Source: CAXBBB01 sp963841855
GTDB lineage: Bacteria > Bacteroidota > Rhodothermia > Rhodothermales > BA12
NCBI GenBank assembly: GCA_963841855.1
Contig: CAWJEJ010000001.1
Location: 992,001-1,056,000 of the forward strand
DNA: 64,000 nucleotides
Reading direction: 5' to 3'
Positions within the stretch are counted from its first letter, which is position 1. Every line of letters starts with the position of its first letter. A program made the translations under genes and the position numbers. Positions 54,166 to 64,000 of this stretch are shown in pieces. The notes beneath the pieces were generated by a model. The model was not told where the DNA came from and did not search any database. It saw only the letters and a program-made list of their open reading frames with translations.

Positions 54166-56566
54166 GTGCACGCCATTCGCCTCGCTTTCCGCCGGTTGCG
54201 CCGGCATCCTGGGTTCACGCTGCTCAACGCGTCGGGACTGGCGATTGGGCTGGCGTGCGCGCTGCTGGCGCTGTTCTACATCCGCGACGAGATACGCGTC
54301 GACCGCTTCCACGAGGATGCCGACCGGATCTACTCGGTCGTCATGACCGACACGCTGCTCGCGCCCGAGACGCCGTCGACGCCCTACCCGCTGGGGCTGG
54401 CGCTGGCGGATCAGGCCGAGGTGACGAGCGTGATGCGGCGCAGCAGCGGTTGGCCTACGCGGATGCGGATAGCAGGAGCGACAAGCGAAATCCGCCCGCG
54501 CGTGCTGATGACCGACGCGGGCTTCTTCGACTTCTTCTCGTTTCCCCTCGTCAGCGGATCGCCTCAGCCCCTCGCCGATCTGAGCGGACTGGTGCTCACG
54601 CCCGAGACCGCGCAGATGCTGTTCGGCGATGCGAATGCGATGGGCCGCGTCGTCGAAGTATTCAAGCCGTGGCCGACTCCGACGTGGGTGCCGCTGACGG
54701 TGACGGCCATCGCCGCTCCGCCACCCGCGCACTCGACGATTGGGTTTGGTGCCGTCGCCCGCTTCGAGTCGTTGCGCGACGGCTACGACGACCCGGACAG
54801 CTGGGGCATGAGCAGCTACCGCAGCTACGTCCGGCTCGCGCCCGAGCATCGACGGGGCCGCGTACGCTGCCGGACTTCCCAGCCGCATCCAGGCCGTCGA
54901 CCCCGTCGCCGATCACGTGGGGCGGTCGCCGGTTCGCCGCGCTGCCGATGACGGATTTCTACCTGTCGGGCATCGAGGAGAGCAGCACGTTCACGGGCAA
55001 GGCAGGCTACATGAAGCTGTTCGGGGCGATTGCGCTCGTCATCCTGCTGATCGCGATTCTCAACTACGTCAACCTCGCCACGGCGAGCGGCATGCGGATG
55101 GCGCGCGAAGTCGGCGTGCGCAAGGCGGTCGGTTCGGGGCGCGGGCAGGTGGCGCGCGGGCTGCTCGTCGAGGCGCTCCTGCTCGTCGGGCTGAGCTTTG
55201 CGCTGAGCGTCGGGCTGGTGCTGCTGGCGACGCCTCTGGTCAACGCGTTCTTCGACAAGGGCATCGTGCTCGGCTGGGACGCGCTGCCGGTGTGGGCGGG
55301 CGCGTTCGGGCTGATGATCGGTGTCGGGCTGCTGGCGGGCGCGTATCCGGCCCTCGTGCTGTCGCGCTTCTCTCCGGCGCGCGTGCTCAAAAGCGGACCG
55401 CAGGGTGCCATCGGCGGGACGTGGCTACGCAGAGGACTGGTCGTGACGCAGTTCGCGGCGACGATTGGGCTGCTCGTCTTTACGGGCTTCGTCTTCCGCC
55501 AACTCGACCACGTCGAGAGCCGCTACCCGATGCCGGACGACAGCCGGCTCGCCGTCCTCTCGCTCGAGCGCGAGTGGGGCAAGCGATCGGCGACCGTCGA
55601 ACAGGCGCTGGCCGACCTGCCCGGCGTGATCGGAACGGCGGCGTCGACGGGCGTTCCCGGACAGATCGGCAACCGCTACGGCTTCCTCCCCGACGGCCCG
55701 GACGCCGAGTTCGACATCATCGCCGGATTCTTCGGCGACCGCGACTTCGCCGACCTGCTCGGCATGCCGACCGCCCACGAATCGACCGACCTCTCGGTCC
55801 CCGGCGCGCTCCGCCTGTTCGTCAACGAAGCGGCGATGCAGCGCTCGGCCCTCGACTGGTCGCCCGGCGTGATCTTCCCCGTCGGCGTGGTCGAAAACGG
55901 CGTCGACGGAAGCAAGTCGACCGAGCTGGCGGGCGTGCTGACGGACTTCCCCTACGAATCGCTCCGCGACCCGATTGCGCCGCTGTTCTACGCCGAAGCG
56001 CCCGACACGTCGCGCTTCCTCTACGTCGTGTCCCGAGTGGCGAGCGACAGCGTCGGCGCGTTTGGGGCCGCGCTTCCTGCCGTCTGGTCGCAGTTCAGCA
56101 GCAGCGCGCCCGAGGTCGAGTTCGTCGACGATTACGTGGCCGAGTTGTACGAAGCCGAGACCAAACTGGCGCAACTGGTGACGCTGCTCGCCATCGTCGG
56201 CCTTCTGGTGGCGTGCCTCGGCCTGTTCGGACTGGCGGCCCACGCGGCGGCGCAGAGGCGCAAGGAAATCAGCGTCCGCAAGGTGCTGGGCGCAGGCGTC
56301 GGCCGGGCTGATCGGTCGGTTGTCGCGCGAGTTCGCCCTGCTCGTCGGCGTGGCGTTCCTCGTCGCCGCGCCGGTCTCGTACGTGCTCGTATCGGACTGG
56401 CTCGACGGCTTCGTCGACCGGACGTACAGTGGGTCCGGGCGTGTTCGCGGGCGTGCTGGCGCTGGTGCTCGTGCTGGCGCTCGTGACCGTCAGCTACCAC
56501 GCGTGGCAGGCGGCGACGCGCAACCCCGCCGACGTGCTGCGCGAGCGAATAAAATCGGTGGTCTAG
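54166..56566 (+). pseudogene. FtsX/MacB-type ABC permease 1, frameshifted
   Basis: A permease of about 790 codons. The GTG start at 54166 is set by alignment with its paralogues (HAIRLAFRRLRRHPGFTLL versus HTLRIAVRRLVRHPGF and HSIRLALRRIRRRPGF). It has a first membrane helix, a MacB-like periplasmic core (RVDRFHEDADRIYSVV, MTDAGFFDFFSFPLVSG), then two FtsX blocks: ILNYVNLATASGMRMAREVG, VRKAVGSGRGQVARG, and later LVACLGLFGLAAHAAAQRRK, EISVRKVLGAG. Indels are placed near 54846, 54915, 56303 and 56430, with another probably at the C-terminus (the sister gene ends NPADVLRDE). Between them the protein is well conserved, so it may be functional in the organism. Partner of the ATPase at 53270. Confidence 0.8.
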
Positions 56567-56614
56567 CTGGTCGTCTGCGGCCTGTTAGGCTTGCGACGGG
56601 ACGTCACCTTCTTA

Positions 56615-56639
56615 GGGCGACGAAGGCGTCGCCCCTACA
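56615..56639 (+). promoter_or_regulatory. Short hairpin plus CTACA before permease 2
   Basis: The stem GGGCGAC/GTCGCCC (56615-56621 with 56628-56634) is followed by CTACA at 56635-56639, 10 bases before the ATG at 56650. Confidence 0.55.
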
Positions 56640-56649
56640 CCTCCTGATC

Positions 56650-59058
56650 ATGCACACGCTTCGCATCGCTGTTCGCCGGTTGGTTCGGCATCCTGGATTC
56701 ACGCTCGCTCAACGCGTTCGGGTCTGGCCGTCGGGCTGGCGTGCGCGCTGCTGGCGCTGTTCTACATCCGCGACGAAACGCGCGTCGACCGCTTCCACGC
56801 GATGCCGACCGATCCTCGCCGTCACACTGACCGACAGCACGCTGACGAATGGCGATACCTACCTGTCATATCCGGTCGCCGATGCGGTCGCCAATCTGCC
56901 GCAGGTCGAGCAGGCGATTCGGGTGACCGGGTCGCGAACGAGCCGGTTGCGGGTGCCGGGGAGCGATAGCGAGATCGAGAAGCGCCGTACTGTTCACCGA
57001 GGCGGGCTTTTTCGAGATGTTCTCGTTTCCATTGTCGGCGGGCAATCCGTCCTCGGCACTGAGAGAGCCGAACGAGATCGTTCTGACGCCCAAGTCGGCG
57101 GCAGCGCTGTTCGGCGAGGCCGATCCGGTCGGGCAGACGGTCGAGTACTTCCGATCCGAGCTGGAACGGACCGGGCGAGTGGATTCCGCTGACCGTCACT
57201 GCCATCGCCCTGGCGCCGCCGCACCACTCGACGATCCAGTTCGAGTCGGTCGCCCGGTTCGAGGCGCGCAACGACGACACCTACGGCGATCCGGACAGCT
57301 GGGGCAATCAGTGGCTCCAAACGTACGCGCGTCTCGTGCCCGGATCGGACGCTGCAGCGTTCGTGGCGGGCATGCCGGATCAGATGGCGAGCGCCGATCC
57401 CGAGCAACACCGACGACAGCTTTTGGGGCCAGCGTTACTACGTGCCCGTCCCCATCGCCGACGTGTACTTCTCGGTCGACCGGTATGGCAGCCAGTTCAC
57501 TGGGCAAGCGGCGTTCATGCGACTTGTTCGGGCTGATCGCGCTGGCCGTCTTGATCATCGCTGTTCTCAACTACGTCAACCTCGCCACGGCGCGCGGACT
57601 GCGGATGGCGCGCGAGGTCGGCGTGCGCAAAGCCGTCGGCGCCGGGCGCGGACAGGTGGCGCGTCAGACTGCTCGTCGAGGCGCTGCTGCTGGTGTCGCT
57701 CGCGTTCGTCGTCGCCGTCGGGATCGTGCTGCTGGCGCTGCCGCTGTTCAACACGTTCTTCGGCAAGAGAAGTCGTGCTGGGCTGGGACGCGACTACCGG
57801 TCTGGGCGGGCGCGCTCGTCCTGATGCTCGACGTCGGGCTGCTGGCGGGCGCATATCCGGCCCTCGTGCTGTCGCGCTTCGACCCGGCGCGCGTGCTCAA
57901 AAGCGGACCGTCGGGTGCCATCGGCGGAACGTGGCTGCGCAGAGGACTTGTCGTGGCGCAGTTCGCGGCGACGATCGGGCTGCTCGTCTTCACGGCTTCG
58001 TCTTCCGGCAACTCGACTTCATCCAGAACAGCTACCAACTCCCCGACGACGCGCGGCTAGCCGTCCTGCGCACGCCCGACGAGTGGGGCAACGCGCACGC
58101 CAAACGATCAAAGCCGCGCTGGCCGATCTACCGGGCGTGCAAGGCGACCGCAGCGACGAGTGCCGTCCCGGGAAGGGTCGGGATGCGCTTCGGCATTACG
58201 CAGGAAGGCAAGGAGCCGCTGATGATGGCCGTCGTGTCGGCCGACACGCGATTACATGGACCTGATGAGTCTGCCGATGGAGCACGACGCGCCCATATCC
58301 GGCTCGGATTCGCCGACGCGCGTCTACGCCAACGAGTCGCTGCTGCGAGCGATGGACAAAGAGTGGTCGCCGGAGCTCACGATCCCGGTCGGCCCCAACG
58401 CGTACGGGGGCATGTCGTCGGGCGAGGCGTCGCCGCTGGCGGGCGTGATGACCGACCTGCCGTACGAGTCGCTGCGCGAGCCGATCCAGCCGATGTTCAT
58501 CGCCGAGATGCCGGACACGACCGATTTCTCGTACGTCGTCGCCAAAGTGGGCGAGGCGACCTGGAGGCGTTTCAGGCCGCGCTGCCGGGCGTCTGGTCTC
58601 AGTTCAGCGGCAAGGCGCTCGACGTGTCGTTCGTCGACGATTACGTCGCCAAGCTGTACGAGGGCGAGACCAAACTGGCCCAACTGGTGACGCTGCTGGC
58701 GTTCGTCGCCCTGCTGGTGGCGTGCCTGGGTCTGTTCGGACTGGCGGCGCACTCGGCGACGACCAAGCGCAAGGAGATCAGCGTGCGCAAGGTGCTCGGC
58801 GCGGGCGTGGCCGGGCTGATCGGTAGGCTGACGCGCGAGTTCGCGCTGCTCGTCGGCGTCGCGTTTTTGATCGCCGCTCCGGTCGCCTACCTGCTCACGT
58901 CGCGCTGGCTCGAGGGCTTCGCCGATCGCACGCCGGTCGGTCCCGGCGTGTTCGCGCTCGTGCTGGGCGCGACGCTGCTGCTGGCGCTCGTGACAGTCAG
59001 CTGGCACGCGTGGCAGGCGGCGACGCGCAATCCCGCCGACGTGCTGCGCGACGAATAG
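56650..59058 (+). pseudogene. FtsX/MacB-type ABC permease 2, heavily frameshifted
   Basis: A paralogue of permease 1, same layout and about the same length. It starts MHTLRIAVRRLVRHPGFTL, then the frame breaks at once: compared with permease 1 there is an extra base in the segment around 56706 and another near 56726, and a base missing near 56810. Further conserved blocks appear in all three frames (YLSYPVADAVANLPQVEQAI, YVNLATARGLRMAREVG, GAYPALVLSRFDPARVLKSG, FVDDYVAKLYEGETKLAQL, GLFGLAAHSATTKRKEIS), ending RNPADVLRDE at 59058. Roughly ten indels are needed. It is either decayed or badly sequenced; protein-level conservation outside the indels argues against old decay. Confidence 0.78.
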
Positions 59059-59212
59059 GCGATTCCGTCCGCCCACGCACGGTCGGCTGTTCGGTGGCGG
59101 ACGGTCGGCCGAGTCATGATTAGGCGACTGGGGCGCGGTTTCGAGGCGGCGGCACGGGCTTGGCGCGGTGGTCGGGCGTCGGCTCGGTTTGCAGGGCTAC
59201 TTCGACATCAGA

Positions 59213-59236
59213 GGCGACGCACGCGTCGCCCCTACA
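59213..59236 (+). promoter_or_regulatory. Short hairpin plus CTACA before permease 3
   Basis: The stem GGCGACGC/GCGTCGCC (59213-59220 with 59223-59230) is followed by CCTACA ending at 59236, 13 bases before the ATG at 59250. Confidence 0.55.
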
Positions 59237-59249
59237 TCACCTCCCGTTC

Positions 59250-61576
59250 ATGCATTCGATTCGTTTGGCTCTTCGTCGCATTCGCCGCCGTCCGGGGTTC
59301 ACGCTGCTTACGGCGTCGGGGCTGGCGCTTGGGCTGGCGTGCGCGCTGCTGATCGGTAGTTACCTCGCGGGCGAGTGGCGCTACGACACGCACTACATCG
59401 GACTCGGATCAACTGGTGCGCGTGGCGACGGTCTTCGACGAGGAGGTGGTGACGGTGAGCGCTTCGGCGGTCGCTCCAACGCTGATCGCGGACGTGCCGA
59501 CGGTCACGCACGCCGTCCGCATGTTCGAGGCGTCGGCATTTGGGACGCCCTTCGTCGAGGCCAACGGGCGCGGGTTCGAGGAGGCCAACGAGGTCTGGTT
59601 CGCCGACGAAGGCTGGGCGGACGTGATCGGCACACCGCTCGTCGCTGGAGCGGCCAGACTGATCGACCCGGCCACAGTGCTCCTATCTGAGCACACGGCT
59701 GAGCGGTACTTCGGATCGGCGCAAGCCGCCGTCGGGCAGACGATCACGATGGACGCGCGGCGCGTGTTGACGGTAACAGGCGTCTTCGCCGATGCACCCG
59801 AAACATCGCACATTCGCCCGCGCATCGTGGCGTCGTGGTATAGGATGAGCCAGATCGAGCCGTCGTGGACGCGCGTCAACTACGCCACTTACGCGCGCCT
59901 GACCGACCGTGCCGACCTCGCATCGGCCCAAGCCGCCCTCAACCAGATCGCCGACGCGCTAGGCGAAGACGAACGCGGATTCAGCCAACTACTATTCCAG
60001 CCCGTCGACCAGATCCACGCGACCGAGAGCGGCTCGCGTCTGCGGTACCTGATGCTGTCGTTGTGTCGTACTCGTCATCGCCGCCGTCAACTTCGTCAAC
60101 CTGACGACGGCGCGGCAGGCCGAGCGAACGTCGGAAGTCGGCGTGCGCAAGGCCGTGGGCGCACCTCGGAGCCTGTTGATCGGACAGTTTTTGGGGGAGT
60201 CGTTGGCGATTACGAGTGTGGCGGGCATCGTCGGCGTGGGGCTGACGGCGCTGGGGCTTCCGTTCGCGGAAGCCATTGCGGGGCGCCACGTGCTGCCGCC
60301 GGCCGAATGGGGCTGGCTCGTGGGGCTGGCGTACATAGGGACGACCCTCGTCGTCGGCTTGCTGGCGGGTCTCTATCCGGCGTTGGCGCTGTCGAGCGGA
60401 TCGTCGCTCCAGGCGCTGCGCGGACGCATCGTCGGGCCGAGAGGTGGGGTGCAGTTGCGCCGGATCCTCGTGACGGCGCAGTTAGCGATCTCGCTGGCGT
60501 TCGTGGCCGGAGCGCTGATCGTTCAGCAGCAGCTCAGCTTCTTAAGAACCGCCGACCTGGGCTTCGATCGCGCCGCAACCGTGACGGTCCCGCTGGGCGG
60601 ATGGGAAGGGCAGAAGTTTGAGCGCGTCCGGGCCGAGCTAGGCGACGTACCCGGCGTCTTGGGCATCGCCGCGCTGACGAGTCTCCCCGGCGAACACCAT
60701 GGCGGGTACAGCGCCACGTGGCCCGGACGCGAGGGCGACGAGTTGGCGCTGCGCGCGTCCGTCGCAAGTAGGGAAGCAATCGACGCGTTGGGGCTGCGTA
60801 TCGTGGCGGGCGAAAGTCTGCCTGCTGTCGCTACCCCAGACTCCGTCGGGGCGTTTCGCTTCGTCGTCAACGAGGAGGTCGCGCGTGCCGTTGCCGGGTC
60901 GAACGAGGCGGCCATTGGCCATCCGTTCGTGATGAACGGGCGCGAGGGCGAGATCGTGGGCGTCGTCCAAGACTTCCACTACGCATCGCTGCACGAGGCC
61001 GTCGGCCCGTTCGTGCTCTTCAGCCAAGCCACGCCCTGGTACTCCGAACTCGTCGTGCGCCTGGCTCCCAACGCGCCCGGCGACGTGCTCGACCAACTCG
61101 CCGGAAGATGGAACGCAGCCGAGACGGGGCGCCCCTTCGTCTACCACTTCCTCGACGAGCAATTGGGCGATCTCTACGCCGCAGATCGTCGGCTGGGCAG
61201 CCTGGCCGGGCTGGCCGCGCTGGTCACCATTCTCGTCGCCTGCCTGGGGCTGTTCGGACTGGCCGCATTCTCGGTCGCCCGGCGGCGCAAGGAGATCGGC
61301 GTGCGTAAGGCGCTGGGCGCGGCGGCGGTCGGCATCGTCGGGTTGGTATCGCGCGAGTTTGCCGTTTTGGTCGGGCTGGGGTTTGTGATCGGCGCTCCGG
61401 TCGCGTGGGCGTTCGGCGTGTGGTGGAAAGAGGGGTTTGCGTATTCGGCGGGCGGAGCGGGGTGGGCGATTGTGGCGTCGGGCCTGCTCGTGCTGGCGCT
61501 GGCGCTGCTGACCGTCAGCTACCACGCCTGGCGCGCCGCGACGCTCGACCCGGCCCTCGTACTCCGCGACGAGTAG
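59250..61576 (+). pseudogene. FtsX/MacB-type ABC permease 3, frameshifted
   Basis: A third paralogue, more diverged. It starts MHSIRLALRRIRRRPGFTLL with a first membrane helix, then an indel near 59405. A second frame covers the periplasmic core (VRMFEASAFGTPFVEANGRG, ERYFGSAQAAVGQTITMDAR, LLFQPVDQIHATESGSRL). An indel near 60060 leads to the last frame: FVNLTTARQAERTSEVGVRK, AVGAPRSLLIGQFLGESLAI, GLYPALALSSGSSLQALRG, LVACLGLFGLAAFSVARRRK, EIGVRKALGAAAVG, ending LDPALVLRDE at 61576. Only two indels, so probably a working gene apart from them. A terminator follows, closing the first transport operon. Confidence 0.8.
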
Positions 61577-61591
61577 CGACGGCCTCTCAAC

Positions 61592-61624
61592 CATGACATG
61601 TCTCTCTAGACACGTCATGTTTTA
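61592..61624 (+). terminator. Terminator after permease 3
   Basis: The stem CATGAC...GTCATG with inner TGTC/GACA pairing is followed by TTTTA. It lies 16 bases past the stop of permease 3, so permease 4 is likely transcribed separately. Confidence 0.65.
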
Positions 61625-61767
61625 CTTCCGCACATCGTCCAATCGTCCGCCGCCGCACGCACGCTGTCCGGCAGCGGACACGGCACAGCGTTCTGGATGC
61701 TAAAAACGTCGCATGGGCGCGAGGCACGCGTTTGGCCTAGCCGGAGGGCACCAACACGGACACGCTC

Positions 61768-64000
61768 ATGCTCATGCTCGCCTCTTCCTTTCGCACCGCC
61801 CTTCGCAGCCTGACGCGCAACCGCGGCTTCGCGTTTCTCAACGTCGCCGGCCTGGGGCTGGGACTGGCGTGCGTGATTCTGATCGCGCTCTACGCCCACG
61901 ACGAACTGATCGTCGACGATTTCCACGAAAACAGGGACCGCATCGCTCGCGTCGATCTGACGTGGACCGAAGACGGCGAGGTCGACGAACTGCCGGTGAC
62001 GCCCGCCGTCATGGGGCCCGAAATCACCGCGCGGGTGCCGTCGGCCCAAGCGGTCGTGCGCGTGACCACGACTGACGCCGTGCTGACCGTTGGCGAGCAG
62101 GCATTCGAGGCCGAGCGAGGCGCGCTGATGGCGGACGACGGTTTCTTCGACGTGTTCTCGTTTCCTCTGATCGAAGGCGACGCGGCGACCGTGCTGGCCG
62201 AGCCGGGGCGCGTCGTCGTGTCACAGTCGCTGGCGCGCACGCTGTTCGGCGACGCCCCCGCCGTCGGGCAGACGCTGACGCAAGCTGGCTACGCGCTGAC
62301 GGTCTCGGGCGTGATGGCCGACGTTCCGCGCCACTCGCACCTGAATTTCTCGGCCGTCACCTCTCTGGCGACGATGTACGACGTAGAGTGGCTCTTCTCG
62401 GGCTGGTTCTCCAACGCCGTCGCTACCTACACGCTGATGCGTGAGGGTACGTCGGCGGATGCGTTCGAGGCGCAACTCGGCCTGTTCATCGAAGAGGCTG
62501 CGGGAACGCAGATGGCAGAGATGGCCATCCAGCTGGTGCCCGTAGTCCGTCCGCTGGAAGGGCTTTACTTCTCCGACGCGGCAGGCATCGGGCGCTGGGG
62601 AAGCCAGACGACCTTACGGATTCTGACGCTGATCGCGCTGTTCGTGCTCGTCGTGGCAGGCGTCAACTTCACCAACCTCGCCACGGCTAGGTCGCTCGAT
62701 AGGGCCAGGGAAGTCGGCGTGCGGCGGACGCTGGGAGCGGGACGCGTCGGGCTAGCGATCCAGTTTCTGATCGAAGCGGTTTTGCTGAGTTTGGTCGCCT
62801 TGGTGATCGCTGTCGGGCTGGCATGGATCGCACTTCCGACGTTCCGCATCGTCGCCGACCTTCCGGTCGTGCTGGCGGACCTGGGGATGTGGTGGAGCGC
62901 CATCGTCGCGCTGGCCATCGGGACGGGACTTCTGGCGGGCGCGTATCCGGCGTTCGTGCTGAGCGGCTTCCGACCGGCCCAGGTGCTCAAAGGACAGTTC
63001 GCGACCGGCAAACAGGGCGCGATGCTGCGGCACGGACTCGTCGGTTTGCAGTTCACCGCGTCGATCGCGCTCCTGGCGGCGACGGCCATCGTGTTCGGCC
63101 AACTGGACTTTATGCAGAACCGCGACCTGGGCTTCGACGCGGGCGACGAGCAGTCGCAACTCGTGCTGCTGCCCTATGCCATCAACGAAGAAGTTGCTCC
63201 CCGCCTGGCCGAACTGCGCGAGCGGATCGGCGCTCTGCCCCAGGTACAAGGCCTGAGCATCGGCCTGAGCGCGCCGACGAGCGGTGGTGGCAGAGGCAGC
63301 GGATTCGTCCAACGAGCCGACGGTAGTGAGCAAGAAATGCTGGCTGGAATGTTTCTCGCAGATACGTCGCTGGCGCCGGTCATGGGACTGACGCTAACGG
63401 CAGGGCGCAACATGCGACCGATGCAGACGAGAGAATCGCCACGCGAAGCCCTGGTCAACGAGACGGCGACGCGCCAGGCAGGCTACGCCGAACCCAGCGA
63501 CGCATTGGGCAAACAGGCCGAGTTCTGGGGCATGAACGCCACCATCGTGGGTGTCGTGCGCGACTTCCACACCCAAGGACTGCAAGCCGAGATCTCGCCC
63601 GCCTTCATCTCGCCCGTCCCCCCAGGAAACACGGACTTCCTGAACAACATCCTGATCCGCGTCGGCACGACCGATCTCTCCGAGACGCTCGACGAGATGC
63701 AGGCGATCTGGACCGACCTGGCGCCGACGCGTCCGTTCGAGTATGCGTTCATGGACGAGCGGTTTGCCGAGCAGTATCAGACCGAGCAGCGCTTCGGCAC
63801 GTTGTTCTTGTTCTTCGCCGGACTCGCCATCGCGATCGCTCTGCTGGGCCTGTTCGGACTGGCGGCGCACTCGGCGAGCAAGCGCGCCAAGGAAATCGGC
63901 GTGCGGCGCGTGCTGGGGGCGACGGTCGTCCAGGTCATCGCGCTGCTGGGGCGGGGCACCGTCGCCCTCGTCCTGATCAGCGTGCTGCTGGCCGTGCCCG
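61768..64000 (+). CDS. FtsX/MacB-type ABC permease 4 (runs off the window)
   Basis: An open frame from ATG 61768 to the window end (744 codons, no stop), so the gene is partial. It reads MLMLASSFRTALRSLTRNRG with the first membrane helix, then a MacB-like core (MADDGFFDVFSFPLIEGDAA, SQSLARTLFGDAPAVGQ) and FtsX block 1 (VAGVNFTNLATARSLDRARE, VGVRRTLGAGRVGLAIQF, LLAGAYPAFVLSGFRPAQVL). A second core region follows (VVRDFHTQGLQAEISPAFIS), then FtsX block 2 (LGLFGLAAHSASKRAKEIG, VRRVLGATVVQVIALLGRG). Unlike permeases 1-3 it is fully intact as read, has no CTACA hairpin upstream and follows a terminator. It may use the ATPase at 53270 or one beyond the window. Confidence 0.85.
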   Translation, partial: MLMLASSFRTALRSLTRNRGFAFLNVAGLGLGLACVILIALYAHDELIVDDFHENRDRIARVDLTWTEDGEVDELPVTPAVMGPEITARVPSAQAVVRVTTTDAVLTVGEQAFEAERGALMADDGFFDVFSFPLIEGDAATVLAEPGRVVVSQSLARTLFGDAPAVGQTLTQAGYALTVSGVMADVPRHSHLNFSAVTSLATMYDVEWLFSGWFSNAVATYTLMREGTSADAFEAQLGLFIEEAAGTQMAEMAIQLVPVVRPLEGLYFSDAAGIGRWGSQTTLRILTLIALFVLVVAGVNFTNLATARSLDRAREVGVRRTLGAGRVGLAIQFLIEAVLLSLVALVIAVGLAWIALPTFRIVADLPVVLADLGMWWSAIVALAIGTGLLAGAYPAFVLSGFRPAQVLKGQFATGKQGAMLRHGLVGLQFTASIALLAATAIVFGQLDFMQNRDLGFDAGDEQSQLVLLPYAINEEVAPRLAELRERIGALPQVQGLSIGLSAPTSGGGRGSGFVQRADGSEQEMLAGMFLADTSLAPVMGLTLTAGRNMRPMQTRESPREALVNETATRQAGYAEPSDALGKQAEFWGMNATIVGVVRDFHTQGLQAEISPAFISPVPPGNTDFLNNILIRVGTTDLSETLDEMQAIWTDLAPTRPFEYAFMDERFAEQYQTEQRFGTLFLFFAGLAIAIALLGLFGLAAHSASKRAKEIGVRRVLGATVVQVIALLGRGTVALVLISVLLAVP

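Noticed and set aside
1..64000. tRNA, rRNA or CRISPR features
   Set aside because: I looked for T-loop-like segments, rRNA landmarks and regularly spaced direct repeats and saw none. The only regular repeats are coding DUF11 units. A tRNAscan-SE or Infernal run would settle small RNAs.

Overview
The window is GC-rich, densely coded bacterial DNA. The best guess for the host is a member of the Bacteroidota/Rhodothermota group (Rhodothermales-like), and this is inference. The reasons are: three large secreted proteins end in type IX secretion (T9SS) sorting domains; DUF1800 and DUF1501 genes are paired; there is an NtrB/NtrC-like two-component pair of a type common in Bacteroidota; ABC permeases of the Bacteroidota FtsX/MacB kind are multiplied; and start codons are often preceded by A/C-rich leaders rather than clear Shine-Dalgarno sites. 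I found no rRNA, tRNA, CRISPR array, prophage or transposase.

Layout. 0-14.4 kb is a surface/secretion region: a 2154-residue DUF11-repeat adhesin-like protein (minus strand), then DUF1800, DUF1501, a CBM9-like lipoprotein and a badly frameshifted beta-propeller T9SS protein. 14.4-20 kb holds a YfiT/DinB protein, a spore-photoproduct-lyase-family radical SAM gene overlapping a small HNH gene, an ECF sigma factor and a Ser/Thr kinase with TPRs. 20.2-24.7 kb is a giant FG-GAP/cohesin-like/dockerin-like T9SS protein. 24.8-30 kb carries broken glpK, a DUF421 membrane protein, a SigZ-like sigma factor, small lipoproteins and two tandem secreted paralogues. 30.7-36.8 kb has a DeaD-type RNA helicase, a three-gene glycosyltransferase/thioredoxin operon and an M20 peptidase with odd active-site residues. 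36.9-42.3 kb is a minus-strand operon of three amidohydrolase paralogues plus a ZIP-like membrane protein. 42.4-44.6 kb has a PlsC-like acyltransferase, a dead VOC gene and an MhqD-like esterase. 44.7-47.7 kb is a four-gene stress-type cassette (membrane-anchored protein, PRC-barrel, two DUF2382 proteins). 47.9-51 kb is the histidine kinase/sigma54 response regulator pair. 51.8-64 kb is an efflux adaptor, one ABC ATPase and four paralogous permeases, the last cut by the window edge.

Two features run through the window. First, there are many small palindromic elements: REP-like hairpins, gene-end hairpins, a MITE-like element with perfect 16-bp inverted ends, and a family of short hairpins followed by CTACA that sits 10-15 bases before the start codon of five genes, three of them consecutive ABC genes and one more immediately after them. 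Second, several genes contain single-base indels that break otherwise well conserved proteins. Whether these are decay or consensus errors cannot be decided from the sequence alone.
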